In this document: positions 44,028 through 53,048 of the stretch, piece after piece
Layout: each line of letters starts with the position of its first letter
Position numbering within the stretch: position 1 is the first letter of the stretch
NCBI RefSeq assembly: GCF_000168975.1
Contig: NZ_AAUW01000003.1
Location: forward strand, 1 to 64,000
Length of the DNA stretch: 64,000 nt
Direction of reading: 5' to 3'
Origin: Roseibium aggregatum IAM 12614
GTDB lineage: Bacteria; Pseudomonadota; Alphaproteobacteria; Rhizobiales; Stappiaceae
The notes under the pieces: generated by a model
What the model saw: the letters and a program-made list of their open reading frames with translations, nothing else
Database searches by the model: none
What the model was told of the DNA's origin: nothing
Translations under genes and position numbers: made by a program

Positions 44028-45050
44028 TCAATTGGAAATTCGGGAAGTCCGGCGCCGCGTTCCCATGGCGCAGGCAATGTTCCAGGCGTTGCGCATCGGG
44101 CCGACGTTGGCCGTTCCCTTGCCGCGAATGTCGAAAGCGGTTCCATGCGCCGGTGTCGTGATCGGGATCGGCAGGCCACCCTGCACCGTCACACCCTGCC
44201 AGAAGCCCAGCAGCTTGATCGCGATCTGCCCCTGGTCGTGATAGAGCGTCACGATGGCGTCGAGTTCCTTGGCAACCGCTTTCAGGAAAATCGTATCGGA
44301 GGGATAAGGCCCTTCCACCGGTAGGCCCAGCGCTTTCGCACGTTCGACCGCCGGCGTGATGATCTCGATTTCTTCCGTGCCGAAATTGCCGTTGTCGCCA
44401 TTGTGCGGATTAAGGCCGCAAACACCGATCCGTGGGCTCTCGAACCCGGCATCCTTCAGGGCCGAATGGATCAGCCGGGCAGCCTCGATAATCTTGTCTT
44501 CGGTAATGAGGTCGGCAACGTCACGAAGCGCGATATGGCTCGTCACCCGGCTGGTCCACAGGCCATCCATGACATTGAGTTCCGAAACACTGCCGTTGTG
44601 GCCCAGCCTGTCGGCAAACCAGTGCAGTTCGTCCGACTGGCTCATGCCGGCAGAATGCAGCGAAGCCTTGTTGAGCGGGGCAAAGACCAGCGCATCCGCT
44701 TTGCCGGACCGCACCAGATCGACGCCTTTTCCAAGCGTTTCCAGACAATGGGCGCCACCTTCCGCACTCACCTCAGCCCGCTTCCAGCCGCCTTCCGGCG
44801 CGGTGCCGACCTGAAAAAACGAAGGCACGTCGGTGGCCTGCGAAGGCAAGGCGGCTTCGGAGACTTTCTCGTACTCAAAGCGGACGCCGGCGATATCCAT
44901 GCCGTTCTTCAGTTCGTCCTCATCGCCGAGGATCAGGATAGCCGCCGCCTGACGAGCCTCCTCGTCGGCAAGCAGCCGGGCGACCAGTTCAGAGCCGATA
45001 CCCGCTGGGTCGCCAAGGGTCAGAACCAAACGCGGTTTGGGCGTCGTCAT
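44028..45050 (-). CDS. PdxA-family dehydrogenase (PdxA2-like)
   Basis: A 340-residue protein of the 4-hydroxythreonine-4-phosphate dehydrogenase family. It starts with [15 protein letters not shown] and has the metal-His segments [21 protein letters not shown] and [17 protein letters not shown]. Position in a transport/catabolic operon points to PdxA2, which acts on phosphorylated threonate/erythronate-like acids, and not to vitamin B6 synthesis. PdxA2 normally works with a DUF1537 kinase, which is absent here. The gene overlaps dctM by four bases. Confidence 0.9.
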   Translation of the reverse strand: MTTPKPRLVLTLGDPAGIGSELVARLLADEEARQAAAILILGDEDELKNGMDIAGVRFEYEKVSEAALPSQATDVPSFFQVGTAPEGGWKRAEVSAEGGAHCLETLGKGVDLVRSGKADALVFAPLNKASLHSAGMSQSDELHWFADRLGHNGSVSELNVMDGLWTSRVTSHIALRDVADLITEDKIIEAARLIHSALKDAGFESPRIGVCGLNPHNGDNGNFGTEEIEIITPAVERAKALGLPVEGPYPSDTIFLKAVAKELDAIVTLYHDQGQIAIKLLGFWQGVTVQGGLPIPITTPAHGTAFDIRGKGTANVGPMRNAWNIACAMGTRRRTSRISN

Positions 45051-46327
45051 TGAATAAACTCCGTCAAAGCAAGGGAAACCTGGGGAACGTAGGTCACCAG
45101 AAGCAGGATCAGGGCGAGCACGGCGATGAACGGCAGGTTGGCGCGGGAGGTTTCCCAGATGCCCGCCTTGGCAATCGAGCAGGACGTGATCAGCACCGAG
45201 GCAACCGGCGGCGTCTGCTGGCCGATGGCAAGATTGAGCGTCACCATGATGCCGAAATGGATCGGGTCGATGCCGACCGCATTCACCAGCGGCATCACCA
45301 CCGGCACGACCAGGATGATCGCCGCCGCCCCGTGCAGGAACATGCCGAGCACCAGCAGAAGCAGGTTGAGCAGCGCCAGAACGATGTAGGGATTGGTCGT
45401 CAGCTCGGTGATCTGGGCGGCCAGCTGCTGCGGCACCTGGGCCTGCGTCAGGAACAGCCCGAGCGCTGCGGAGGTTGCCACCAGCAGCATGACGACACCT
45501 GTCTGGCTGATGCCTTCGAGCATGGTTTTGCGCAGCCGCCGGACATCAAGGTCCCGGTAGATGAACAAGCCGATCACCAGAGCCGCCAGCACCGCCAGCC
45601 CGGCGCCTTCGGTCGCCGTAACAAGCCCGGAGAAAATGCCGCCAAGGATGATCACCGGCATGGTAAGCGCCCAGAAGGCTTCCCGGAAGGTTTTGGCAAC
45701 GTGGCGAAGATCGAACCCTTCGGCGCGCGGCAGGTTGTAGCGAACCGCCAGGATGTAGGTGACGACCATCAGCAGCCCTCCACCGAGAACACCCGGCACA
45801 ATACCGGCCACAAAGAGCTTCAACACCGAGGTTTCGGCAATCGCACCGTAGAGGATCATCGGGATGGACGGCGGGATGATGATGGCAAGCGACGCCGAAG
45901 ACGAGGTGATTGCCGCCGCAAGTGTGCGGGAATAGCCGCGCTTCTTCATTTCCGGGATCAGCACCGTGCCGGTGGCAGCCACATCCGCCACAGCTGATCC
46001 GGAAATCTCGGCAAAGACCATTGAGACGCCGATATTGACCATGCCCAGCCCGCCTCGGACAAAGCCGATGAGCGCGGTGACAAAGTTGATCAGCCTGACG
46101 GAGATGCCAGACGTGTTCATCAGATTACCGGCAAGGATGAACAGCGGGATGGCAATCAGCGGAAACGAGGTCGAGCCCGAATAGAGCGCGATTGCCATGT
46201 CGTAGAGCCGGTCCGTGCCCGAGGTCATGACGAAGCCGCCAAGAGCCACGATCCCGATTGCCACGGCAATCGGAACGTTGATCAGGATCAGGCCGATCAG
46301 AACGATTGTTGTCAGAAGAAGGATCAT
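45047..46327 (-). CDS. dctM: TRAP transporter large permease (DctM)
   Basis: A 426-residue inner-membrane protein of the DctM type, with about 11-12 helices. Typical segments include VGALALGGFVMTSGTDRLYD-like start (IVALGGFVMTSG), IPLFILAGNLMNTSGIS, MVFAEISGSAVADVAATGTV and IIPPSIPMILYG. It forms the Na+-driven channel of a TRAP system with DctQ and DctP. It overlaps both dctQ and pdxA2 by four bases, showing a single translational unit. Confidence 0.95.
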   Translation of the reverse strand: MILLLTTIVLIGLILINVPIAVAIGIVALGGFVMTSGTDRLYDMAIALYSGSTSFPLIAIPLFILAGNLMNTSGISVRLINFVTALIGFVRGGLGMVNIGVSMVFAEISGSAVADVAATGTVLIPEMKKRGYSRTLAAAITSSSASLAIIIPPSIPMILYGAIAETSVLKLFVAGIVPGVLGGGLLMVVTYILAVRYNLPRAEGFDLRHVAKTFREAFWALTMPVIILGGIFSGLVTATEGAGLAVLAALVIGLFIYRDLDVRRLRKTMLEGISQTGVVMLLVATSAALGLFLTQAQVPQQLAAQITELTTNPYIVLALLNLLLLVLGMFLHGAAAIILVVPVVMPLVNAVGIDPIHFGIMVTLNLAIGQQTPPVASVLITSCSIAKAGIWETSRANLPFIAVLALILLLVTYVPQVSLALTEFIQ

Positions 46328-46887
46328 CGTGTGCCCTCCCGTGCATGCAGGGCCTGGGCTTCTTCTTCAGCCTCGGCAATTGCGTGTTCGATTTCTGCGT
46401 GTTCCCGGTCAATACCGGCAGCAGCGTCGCGCAAGGTGCGCGGCAACGTCAGCAGCGTTCCGATGATCATGAGGCCGCAGGTGATGGGGATGACCGATTG
46501 CACGATGTCGAGCGTCATCCATGGAAGGCTGAGGAGCGAATCCCACTTGGCAACGGCCAGAACGGCATAGCCGTACCAGGCGACAATTGCGAAGAAAGCG
46601 ATGACGAGCAGCTCCGAAAAGGCCGTCAGGGCAACTGCCAGTCCCTTTGGCATGGCCGTCAGCAGCCCGGAAAAGGACATGTGGTGCCGCATGAAGACGG
46701 CATAGGTCGCACCAAAATAGGTCAGCCAGGCCAGCATCACGCTGGCGAGTTCGTCGTACCAGGACGGGGAAGACCCCAGGTACCGCATTGTCGTCGAGTA
46801 GATGACCGCTCCCGTCAACGCGAGCAGCAGTGCGATGCAGACAGCCTCGATTGCGCGCAACAAAAGGCGCTCGAACAAAGCAATCAT
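46324..46887 (-). CDS. dctQ: TRAP transporter small permease (DctQ)
   Basis: A 187-residue four-helix membrane protein. It has the DctQ pattern RYLGSSPSWYDELASVMLAW with LTYFGATYA in the second half. The C-terminal 30 residues are a charged helix (AGIDREHAEIEHAIAEAEEE), longer than in many DctQ. The ATG at 46887 follows gggaggagcc. It sits after dctP across a gap with a GC hairpin. Confidence 0.92.
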   Translation of the reverse strand: MIALFERLLLRAIEAVCIALLLALTGAVIYSTTMRYLGSSPSWYDELASVMLAWLTYFGATYAVFMRHHMSFSGLLTAMPKGLAVALTAFSELLVIAFFAIVAWYGYAVLAVAKWDSLLSLPWMTLDIVQSVIPITCGLMIIGTLLTLPRTLRDAAAGIDREHAEIEHAIAEAEEEAQALHAREGTR

Positions 46888-46906
46888 GGCTCCTCCCAGA
46901 GAAATC

Positions 46907-46929
46907 GCCGGCCGGTTGGCCCGGCCGGC
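46907..46929 (-). promoter_or_regulatory. Intercistronic hairpin between dctP and dctQ
   Basis: A 9-bp stem, gccggccgg with ccggccggc, and a 5-base loop, in the 65-base dctP-dctQ gap. No downstream T run on the minus strand. Probably sets a high ratio of binding protein to permease mRNA. Confidence 0.7.
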
Positions 46930-46952
46930 TGTTTTGTCAGTGTCTTGTTTGA

Positions 46953-47936
46953 TCAGTCGGCCAGGCTCTGCGCTAGCCCCACCAGCTTGTCGCCTCCCTC
47001 AACCTTTGCAGCAAAGGCTTCGTAGATCGGCGCAGACGCTGCGATGAAAGCGGACTTGTCGGCCTCGTTCACCTCGACGCCAGCGGCACGCACCTTGTCG
47101 ACCAGCTCCTTGTCCGCAGTCTCGCCTTCATTGAGCGACCAGTCCTGTACCGAAGCGGCAACTTCGGATACGGCCGTCTTGACGTTTTCCGGCAGCTCGC
47201 CCCAGGTGCCCGCACCCGTAGTCAGGTAGGTCGGCGAATAGACGTGACCTGTCAGGCTGAGATACTTCTGAACTTCCTGGAAATTAGCGCCGACAATGTT
47301 GGTGAGCGGGTTTTCCTGGCCGTCCATGGTGCCGGTCTGCAGAGCCACGAACACTTCCGAAAATGCCATCGGCGTCGGGTTGGAACCCCACTCCTTGAAC
47401 ATCGCGACACGCCACTCAGAAGACGGTGTGCGGATCTTCAGCCCGGCCAGGTCAGCCGGTGTGTTAATCGGGCGGGAGTTGTTCGTGATCTGGCGGAACC
47501 CGTTTTCCCAGGTCGAAATCACGTGAAGGCCGGCGGCCTCCGCCTTGGGAGCCAGCTCCGTCTTGACCAGGTTGGCATCGATGGCCTTCAGATGCTCGCG
47601 GTCCTTGACCAGAAACGGCATGTCGAACAGAGCGAACTCAGGAGCGACGTTGGTCATGATGGACGAAATCAGCGTGAACTGAACGGTACCGAGGCGCAGC
47701 TTCTGCATCAGCTCCTTCTCGTCACCCAGCTGAGCATCAGCATAAAACTCGACCTTGTCGGCATCACCGAGGCGCGTCTGCAGCTCTTCGGCGAATTTCT
47801 GTGCGCTGCGGCCCTGCAGGCTGTTGGAAGCCGCGCCAACCGCAACGATATAGGTCTCGGCCTGTGCCGGCAGAGCACCGAAAGCAAAGACGGACGCGAG
47901 CAGGCCAGCACAAAGGCCCTTGTGTATCTTGTTCAT
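46953..47936 (-). CDS. dctP: TRAP transporter solute-binding protein (DctP family)
   Basis: A 327-residue periplasmic protein with a signal peptide (MNKIHKGLCAGLLASVFAFG, cleavage near ALPAQAE, about residue 27). The mature DctP fold shows QLGDEKELMQKLRLGTVQFT, the carboxylate-binding Arg in GLKIRTPSSEWRVAMFKEWG, and TPMAFSEVFVALQTGTMDGQ. The Arg binds the carboxylate of an acid substrate, which suits a sugar-acid operon. ggaggag is 6 bases before the ATG at 47936; the open frame upstream is not coding. It is divergent from a LysR gene. Confidence 0.95.
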   Translation of the reverse strand: MNKIHKGLCAGLLASVFAFGALPAQAETYIVAVGAASNSLQGRSAQKFAEELQTRLGDADKVEFYADAQLGDEKELMQKLRLGTVQFTLISSIMTNVAPEFALFDMPFLVKDREHLKAIDANLVKTELAPKAEAAGLHVISTWENGFRQITNNSRPINTPADLAGLKIRTPSSEWRVAMFKEWGSNPTPMAFSEVFVALQTGTMDGQENPLTNIVGANFQEVQKYLSLTGHVYSPTYLTTGAGTWGELPENVKTAVSEVAASVQDWSLNEGETADKELVDKVRAAGVEVNEADKSAFIAASAPIYEAFAAKVEGGDKLVGLAQSLAD

Positions 47937-48233
47937 TGATGTCTCCTCCACTTGACGGGACCGACGACCGGCGACGGACGTCCACTCCCACCTAAGGGAA
48001 CGTACTGAAGGTCCGTTGCCAAGAATAATGGGAAGACAGGATCGACCGATAACCAAATGGAATTGATCGCACCTGTTGCGAAAACCATGAGAGCAAGTAT
48101 TGGTGCTTGCCGCAAGGCCACAAGAGTCCATTGCAGACCCTTGTCCCAAGCCGATATGCAGTGCTCTGTAGCCTGATCGGCCGAACTTTGGCACAGTCTG
48201 GCCCTGCCAGTAACCAACCGGAAGGCCCTTGGC

Positions 48234-49145
48234 GTGAAAGCCCAGTATGTGGAACTGATCGACGCGGTCGCGACCCTTGGAAGCATGGCCGCCGCCGCAA
48301 AGGCCCTCGGAAAATCTCAACCGGCAATCACCAAGGCGCTGAAGAAGATCGAGGCCGATCTCGGTGTTTTCCTGTTCCACCGGGTGCCGAGCGGTATCGT
48401 GCCCACGCTGGAAGGCCAGACGGTCATCGATCGTTGCCGCCGTATCCAGAGCGACCTGCAGAAGCTGTCGGAAGATGTGGCCCAGTCACGCGGGCAATAT
48501 GTCGGCATGATTTCCGTGGTGGTGTCGCCGCTGGCCGCACTCAAGATCATTCCGCCGGTGATGCGCCGGTTTCAGAGCCGGTTTCCGGGCGTTGAACTGA
48601 ACATTACCGGTGGCCATGCACCGAAAGCCTTTCACGCACTGAGGTCCGGCGAAGCGGACTTCGTCATCGGACCCGCTCCCGACGCCCAGCCCAAGGCCGG
48701 GCTTCACGTCGAGCCGCTGCTGACCACTTCGGTGACCTTCCTTGCCGGACAGCAGTCCCACCTCAAAGACCTGTCGAAACCGCAGGACCTGCTGACGGCA
48801 CGATGGGCCGTTATCGGTCCGAGCAGCCGGCGCCCTCTCTTTCAGGATTTTTTCCGGATGCACGGTTTGCAAGGACCCGACCCGGTCATCCGCTCCGATT
48901 CGATCCTGAGCATCCTGTCGGTTATCGAACAGTCCGAAATCGTGTGCTCGTTTCCCTCGCTCATCGTCGACGAGGTGATGGAACGCTGGGCCGTAACCGC
49001 CCTGCCGATCGATCTGAGCATGCTGACCGTGGACATTGCCCTGACCTGGACCAAGGAAAGACTGCTGACACCAGCCGCTAACGCCTTTGCCGACATCGTG
49101 CGCGAGGAAGGCCGCAACTGGGTCTCACAGGCAAGAAAGACATAA
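48234..49145 (+). CDS. LysR-family regulator
   Basis: A 303-residue LysR protein starting with GTG. The helix-turn-helix is VELIDAVATLGSMAAAAKAL with GKSQPAITKALKKIE, and the effector domain runs to the end. It is divergent from the TRAP/sugar-acid operon (dctP starts at 47936, about 300 bases away) and is 106 bases upstream of the sulfatase gene, so it could control either. The spacer has several LysR-type T-N11-A possibilities but none stands out. Confidence 0.92.
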   Translation: MKAQYVELIDAVATLGSMAAAAKALGKSQPAITKALKKIEADLGVFLFHRVPSGIVPTLEGQTVIDRCRRIQSDLQKLSEDVAQSRGQYVGMISVVVSPLAALKIIPPVMRRFQSRFPGVELNITGGHAPKAFHALRSGEADFVIGPAPDAQPKAGLHVEPLLTTSVTFLAGQQSHLKDLSKPQDLLTARWAVIGPSSRRPLFQDFFRMHGLQGPDPVIRSDSILSILSVIEQSEIVCSFPSLIVDEVMERWAVTALPIDLSMLTVDIALTWTKERLLTPAANAFADIVREEGRNWVSQARKT

Positions 49146-49251
49146 CCTGAAGTTATATCTATGAGATCGAGTTAATTGAGGGCTATACCCCCAAAGTGCT
49201 AGATTGAGTTCCAAGAAGGCCGCAGAAGCGGCACCTTGGGAGGACATCTGA

Positions 49252-50907
49252 GTGAATATCCTGTTCGTCATGTACGACCAGCTGCGCTTTGACTATCTGA
49301 GCTGCGCGGGGCACCCCTATCTGCACACCCCGAATTTCGACCGGGTCGCCGCCAGGGGCGTGCGTTTTACCAACGCCTATGTGCAATCCCCCATCTGCGG
49401 CGCCAGCCGGATGAGCTTCTACACCGGGCGTTATGCATCCTCCCACGGGGCACAGTGGAACGGCTTCCCGCTTCGGGTCGGCGAACACACGCTTGGCGAT
49501 CACCTGCGCAAGGCCGGCATGGACTGCTGGCTGATCGGCAAGACCCACATGAAGGTGGATGCGGAAGGCATGACACGGCTGGGACTTTCGCCCGACAGCA
49601 TCATCGGCGCCCGGCAGGCGGAATGCGGCTTCGATGTCTGGGTGCGCGACGACGGGCTCTGGGGCGAAGGACCGGACGGCTTTTATGATGAAAAACGTTC
49701 CCCTTACAACGAATACCTCAAGTCGCGCGGCTATGCGGGAGAGAACCCCTGGGCGGACTTCGCCAATGCCGGCGTCGAAAACGGCGAAAAGGCCTCCGGA
49801 TGGATGTTCGACAATGCCGACAAGCCGGCCAACATCCGCGAGGAGGACAGCGAGACCCCCTGGCTGACCACCCGTACCATCGAATTCATCGAGCAGGCAA
49901 AGGCGCCCTGGTGCGCGCATGTCAGCTACATCAAGCCCCACTGGCCTTACATCGTCCCGGCGCCCTATCACGACATGTATGGGCAGAACCACGTTCCCGC
50001 CGCGATCCGCGCCGATGTCGAGCGCGACAATGCGCATCCGGTCTACGCGGCCTTCATGGCCAACAAGATCGCGGCCGCCTTTCAGCAGGATGACGTGCGC
50101 CGGAAGGTCATCCCCGCCTACATGGGCCTGATCAAGCAATGCGACGACCAGCTCGGCAGGCTCCTGGACTACCTGGAAGAAACCGGCCGGATGGAGGACA
50201 CGATGATCGTGCTGACCTCCGACCACGGCGATTACCTCGGCGACCACTGGCTCGGCGAAAAGGACCTGTTCCACGAGCCTTCCGTCAAGATCCCGATGAT
50301 CGTCTACGATCCGCGGAGCGAGGCCGATGCCACCAGAGGCTCCACCTGCGATGCGCTTGTGGAAGCCATCGACCTTGCCCCGACCTTCCTGGAAGCCGCA
50401 GGCGGGGCAGAAGCCGGTCATATTCTGGAAGGCCGCAGCCTGACCCCCTGGCTGCGCGGCGAGACGCCGGAGTGGCGCGAGGCGGTCATCAGCGAATACG
50501 ACTATTCCGTCACCCCCATGTGCGCTTCGCTCGGTGTCACCACCCGCGATGCCCGTCTCTTCATGGTGTTCGACGGCCGCTACAAGCTGATCCATGCCGA
50601 AGGCGGCTTCCGGCCGATGCTGTTCGACCTTGAGAACGACCCGGAGGAATTCCACGATCTGGCCAAGGCGGACGGCCATGAGGCCGAGATCGCCCGCATG
50701 TACGACCTTTTGGCCCGCTGGGGCCGGCGCATGTCGCAGCGCGTGACCCGGTCGGATGCCGACATTGCCGCCATGCGCGGCAAGTCTGCCCGGCGCGGCA
50801 TCCTGCCATTCCTGAAAGACGGTTCGGAAGTGCCGGAGGAACTGACGCAGGCCTATCGCGGCCCTGCCCTGCAGGATCACGTCACCCCCGAAAAGGGAGG
50901 ACGCTGA
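49252..50907 (+). CDS. Sulfatase/phosphonate monoester hydrolase-like enzyme
   Basis: A 551-residue type I sulfatase-fold hydrolase. The formylglycine Cys is C49 in SPICGASRMSFYTGRY (motif C-x-A-S-R, not the common C-x-P-S-R). Metal ligands include MYDQLRFD (D9, D14) and D324-H325 in TSDHGDYLGD. The DQxR start and sequence around residue 324 resemble phosphonate monoester hydrolase, which also acts on sulfate esters. There is no signal peptide, so it should be cytoplasmic and need formylglycine conversion; no such converting enzyme is in the window. Start GTG at 49252 follows gggaggaca. A TRAP permease follows at once. Confidence 0.93.
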   Translation: MNILFVMYDQLRFDYLSCAGHPYLHTPNFDRVAARGVRFTNAYVQSPICGASRMSFYTGRYASSHGAQWNGFPLRVGEHTLGDHLRKAGMDCWLIGKTHMKVDAEGMTRLGLSPDSIIGARQAECGFDVWVRDDGLWGEGPDGFYDEKRSPYNEYLKSRGYAGENPWADFANAGVENGEKASGWMFDNADKPANIREEDSETPWLTTRTIEFIEQAKAPWCAHVSYIKPHWPYIVPAPYHDMYGQNHVPAAIRADVERDNAHPVYAAFMANKIAAAFQQDDVRRKVIPAYMGLIKQCDDQLGRLLDYLEETGRMEDTMIVLTSDHGDYLGDHWLGEKDLFHEPSVKIPMIVYDPRSEADATRGSTCDALVEAIDLAPTFLEAAGGAEAGHILEGRSLTPWLRGETPEWREAVISEYDYSVTPMCASLGVTTRDARLFMVFDGRYKLIHAEGGFRPMLFDLENDPEEFHDLAKADGHEAEIARMYDLLARWGRRMSQRVTRSDADIAAMRGKSARRGILPFLKDGSEVPEELTQAYRGPALQDHVTPEKGGR

Positions 50908-50908
50908 G

Positions 50909-53020
50909 GTGAGCACGGCAACAGGCAACACCCCGGTCATTCCGCGCACCGACAAGTGGATTGCCGACTGTCTTGCCGTTCTTTTCGTGCTCGTGATCCT
51001 CACCTATGCGGCTTCCGGCCCGATCACGGATTTCGTTCGCTGGTTCATCGAAACCACCACGCAAGGCTTTGACGAACTGTCCCGCCGCGACCAGCGCGCG
51101 CTCATGCGCGATCATTGGCTGGGTTCGGGGTATCGCTCGTTCGAGCGATCCTTCCTGCTGCCGACGGGGCTGATCATCGGCCTGCCGATTGTCTTCTCCT
51201 TCGCCATCAGCCTCCTGACGCTGCACCGGGGCCGGGCCGGACGCTGGCTCAACTGGGCGCTGACCTTGCTGGCACTTGCGGCCTTCGTGTCCTGGATGCT
51301 GAAGATCTTCGCGACCGACGGCGGTGCGCTGCCCAGCGCCAGCCCGATCGACTTCGTGATGTTCCCGATTGCCACCGCCATCACGCTCTATCTGACGTGG
51401 CGCATGTTCGGCGGCTTTATCGTCGCCTTCTGCCTGTTCTGGGTGGTCTATTTCTTCATCCGTGGCTACCTGCCCGACTGGACCGGCATCCTGGCTGGAT
51501 CCGACTCGACCTTCAGCCAGAGCCTGCGGGCCATGGTGCTGAACTTCTGGGCCCAGACCGGCGGTCAGTTCGGCCAGCCTTTGCAGGTGGTATCCGGCAG
51601 CGTGCTGATCTTCATCGTTTTCGGCGCGGTGATGATGGCTTCAGGTGCAGGCGATCTCCTGATGAAGATCGCCAACCGGCTCACCGGTGGTCTCGTCGGC
51701 GGGGCCGCTCATGCAGCCGTCGCCTCCTCCGCCCTCTTCGGCACGCTTTCCGGCGCGGCCATCTCCAACGTGGTCTCCACCGGCGTGATGACCATTCCGG
51801 TCATCAAGAAATCCGGCTTCAAGCCCGCCTTTGCCGGGGCCGTGGAAGCTGCCGCCTCCACCGGCGGTCAGATCATGCCGCCGGTAATGGGGGTTGTCGC
51901 CTTCTTCGTCGCCGGACAGATCGGGCTGGAATACCGCTACATCGTGGTGGCCGCCATCCTGCCTGCGATCATGTTCTACTTCGCCACCTTCCTGACAGTC
52001 TATTTCGAGGCCCGGCGGCTTGGCATCGGCGCCCTGCCAAGGGAGCAGCGCCCGCCGCTGACCGGCAAGGAATGGGTGCAGTGCCTTGTCTTCGTCGTGC
52101 CGCTGGGGATCCTCACCTATTTCCTGTTCAGTCAGCCCTCTGTGCCCAAGGCGGGATTTTACGGCTTTGTCGCCGCAATTGTTTGCGCCCTGGTCCTGTT
52201 CCGTGAATTCCGGTCCCGAAAACGGCTATGGCAGGCCTTCGTCAATGCCGGGCGGATGGCAGCTTCCATAGTGGTCATCGTCACGGCCATCGGCCTCATC
52301 GTCGGCCTGATCCAGGTATCGGGTTTTGCCGGCCGCCTCGCGCTGTTGCTGACACAGCTTGCCAGCGGGCCGTTGCCGCTCGTGCTCATCGTCGTTGCCC
52401 TTGGTGCTATCGTTCTCGGCATGGGTCTGCCCCCCGGGGCGACCTATTTCATCATCGTCATCGCGCTGTCCTCCGGCATCGATGCGGTCGGCATTCCCGA
52501 GCTGACGCTGCACATGTTCGTGGTCTTCTTTGCGGTCATGTCCACGGTCACGCCGCCCGTCGCGCTCGCTGCCTTTGCCGCTGCCCCGATTGCCGGCGCG
52601 GACCCGATCCGCACCGGTTTCGAGGCCGCCCGCATCGGCATTGCCGGGTTCCTGATCCCCTTCATCTTCGTCTATCACCCGGCGGTTCTCTACAAGCTGC
52701 AGGTGCTGTTCGTCTGGTTCGGTTCGGGCGCCCCGGACAGCAAGGCGATGGTCGATCTTGCCAGCGTTTCCTGGGGGGCGTTCTTCTGGATTATGGCCGC
52801 TTTCGCGCTCGCCATGTGGTCGATTGCGTCCGCGCTGGCCGGGTTCGACCGGGGACGCCTGCCGCACTGGGAGCGCCTGCTGCGCATCTGCCTTGGTCTG
52901 CTGGTCCTGGCCCCGAACGTCGCCATTGCCGGTGCCGCCACGGTCTTGATCATGGCTGATATCGTCTTTCACGCAACCCGGCAGCGGAGCCTGGCCTCCG
53001 CGCCCAATCCATCACAATGA
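50909..53020 (+). CDS. TRAP transporter fused permease (DctQM type)
   Basis: A 703-residue permease with about 16-18 membrane helices in which the DctQ-like and DctM-like parts are joined, the form used with TAXI binding proteins. Conserved elements: FGTLSGAAISNVVSTGVMTI, GAVEAAASTGGQIMPPVMGV and ALGAIVLGMGLPPGATYFI. Its GTG start lies 1 base after the sulfatase stop, behind aaagggagg, so the two are co-translated. The C-terminal ~30 residues are polar. Confidence 0.94.
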   Translation: MSTATGNTPVIPRTDKWIADCLAVLFVLVILTYAASGPITDFVRWFIETTTQGFDELSRRDQRALMRDHWLGSGYRSFERSFLLPTGLIIGLPIVFSFAISLLTLHRGRAGRWLNWALTLLALAAFVSWMLKIFATDGGALPSASPIDFVMFPIATAITLYLTWRMFGGFIVAFCLFWVVYFFIRGYLPDWTGILAGSDSTFSQSLRAMVLNFWAQTGGQFGQPLQVVSGSVLIFIVFGAVMMASGAGDLLMKIANRLTGGLVGGAAHAAVASSALFGTLSGAAISNVVSTGVMTIPVIKKSGFKPAFAGAVEAAASTGGQIMPPVMGVVAFFVAGQIGLEYRYIVVAAILPAIMFYFATFLTVYFEARRLGIGALPREQRPPLTGKEWVQCLVFVVPLGILTYFLFSQPSVPKAGFYGFVAAIVCALVLFREFRSRKRLWQAFVNAGRMAASIVVIVTAIGLIVGLIQVSGFAGRLALLLTQLASGPLPLVLIVVALGAIVLGMGLPPGATYFIIVIALSSGIDAVGIPELTLHMFVVFFAVMSTVTPPVALAAFAAAPIAGADPIRTGFEAARIGIAGFLIPFIFVYHPAVLYKLQVLFVWFGSGAPDSKAMVDLASVSWGAFFWIMAAFALAMWSIASALAGFDRGRLPHWERLLRICLGLLVLAPNVAIAGAATVLIMADIVFHATRQRSLASAPNPSQ

Positions 53021-53048
53021 CAAGAGCACTTTTCCACGGGAGGACGGA

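Noticed and set aside
44028-45050. Vitamin B6 biosynthesis gene pdxA
   Set aside because: It overlaps dctM in a transport/catabolic operon and has no pdxJ or ksgA neighbour; a PdxA2 role is more likely.
49183-51003. Open minus-strand frame opposite the sulfatase gene
   Set aside because: The sulfatase has catalytic residues and a ribosome site; the opposite frame has neither.
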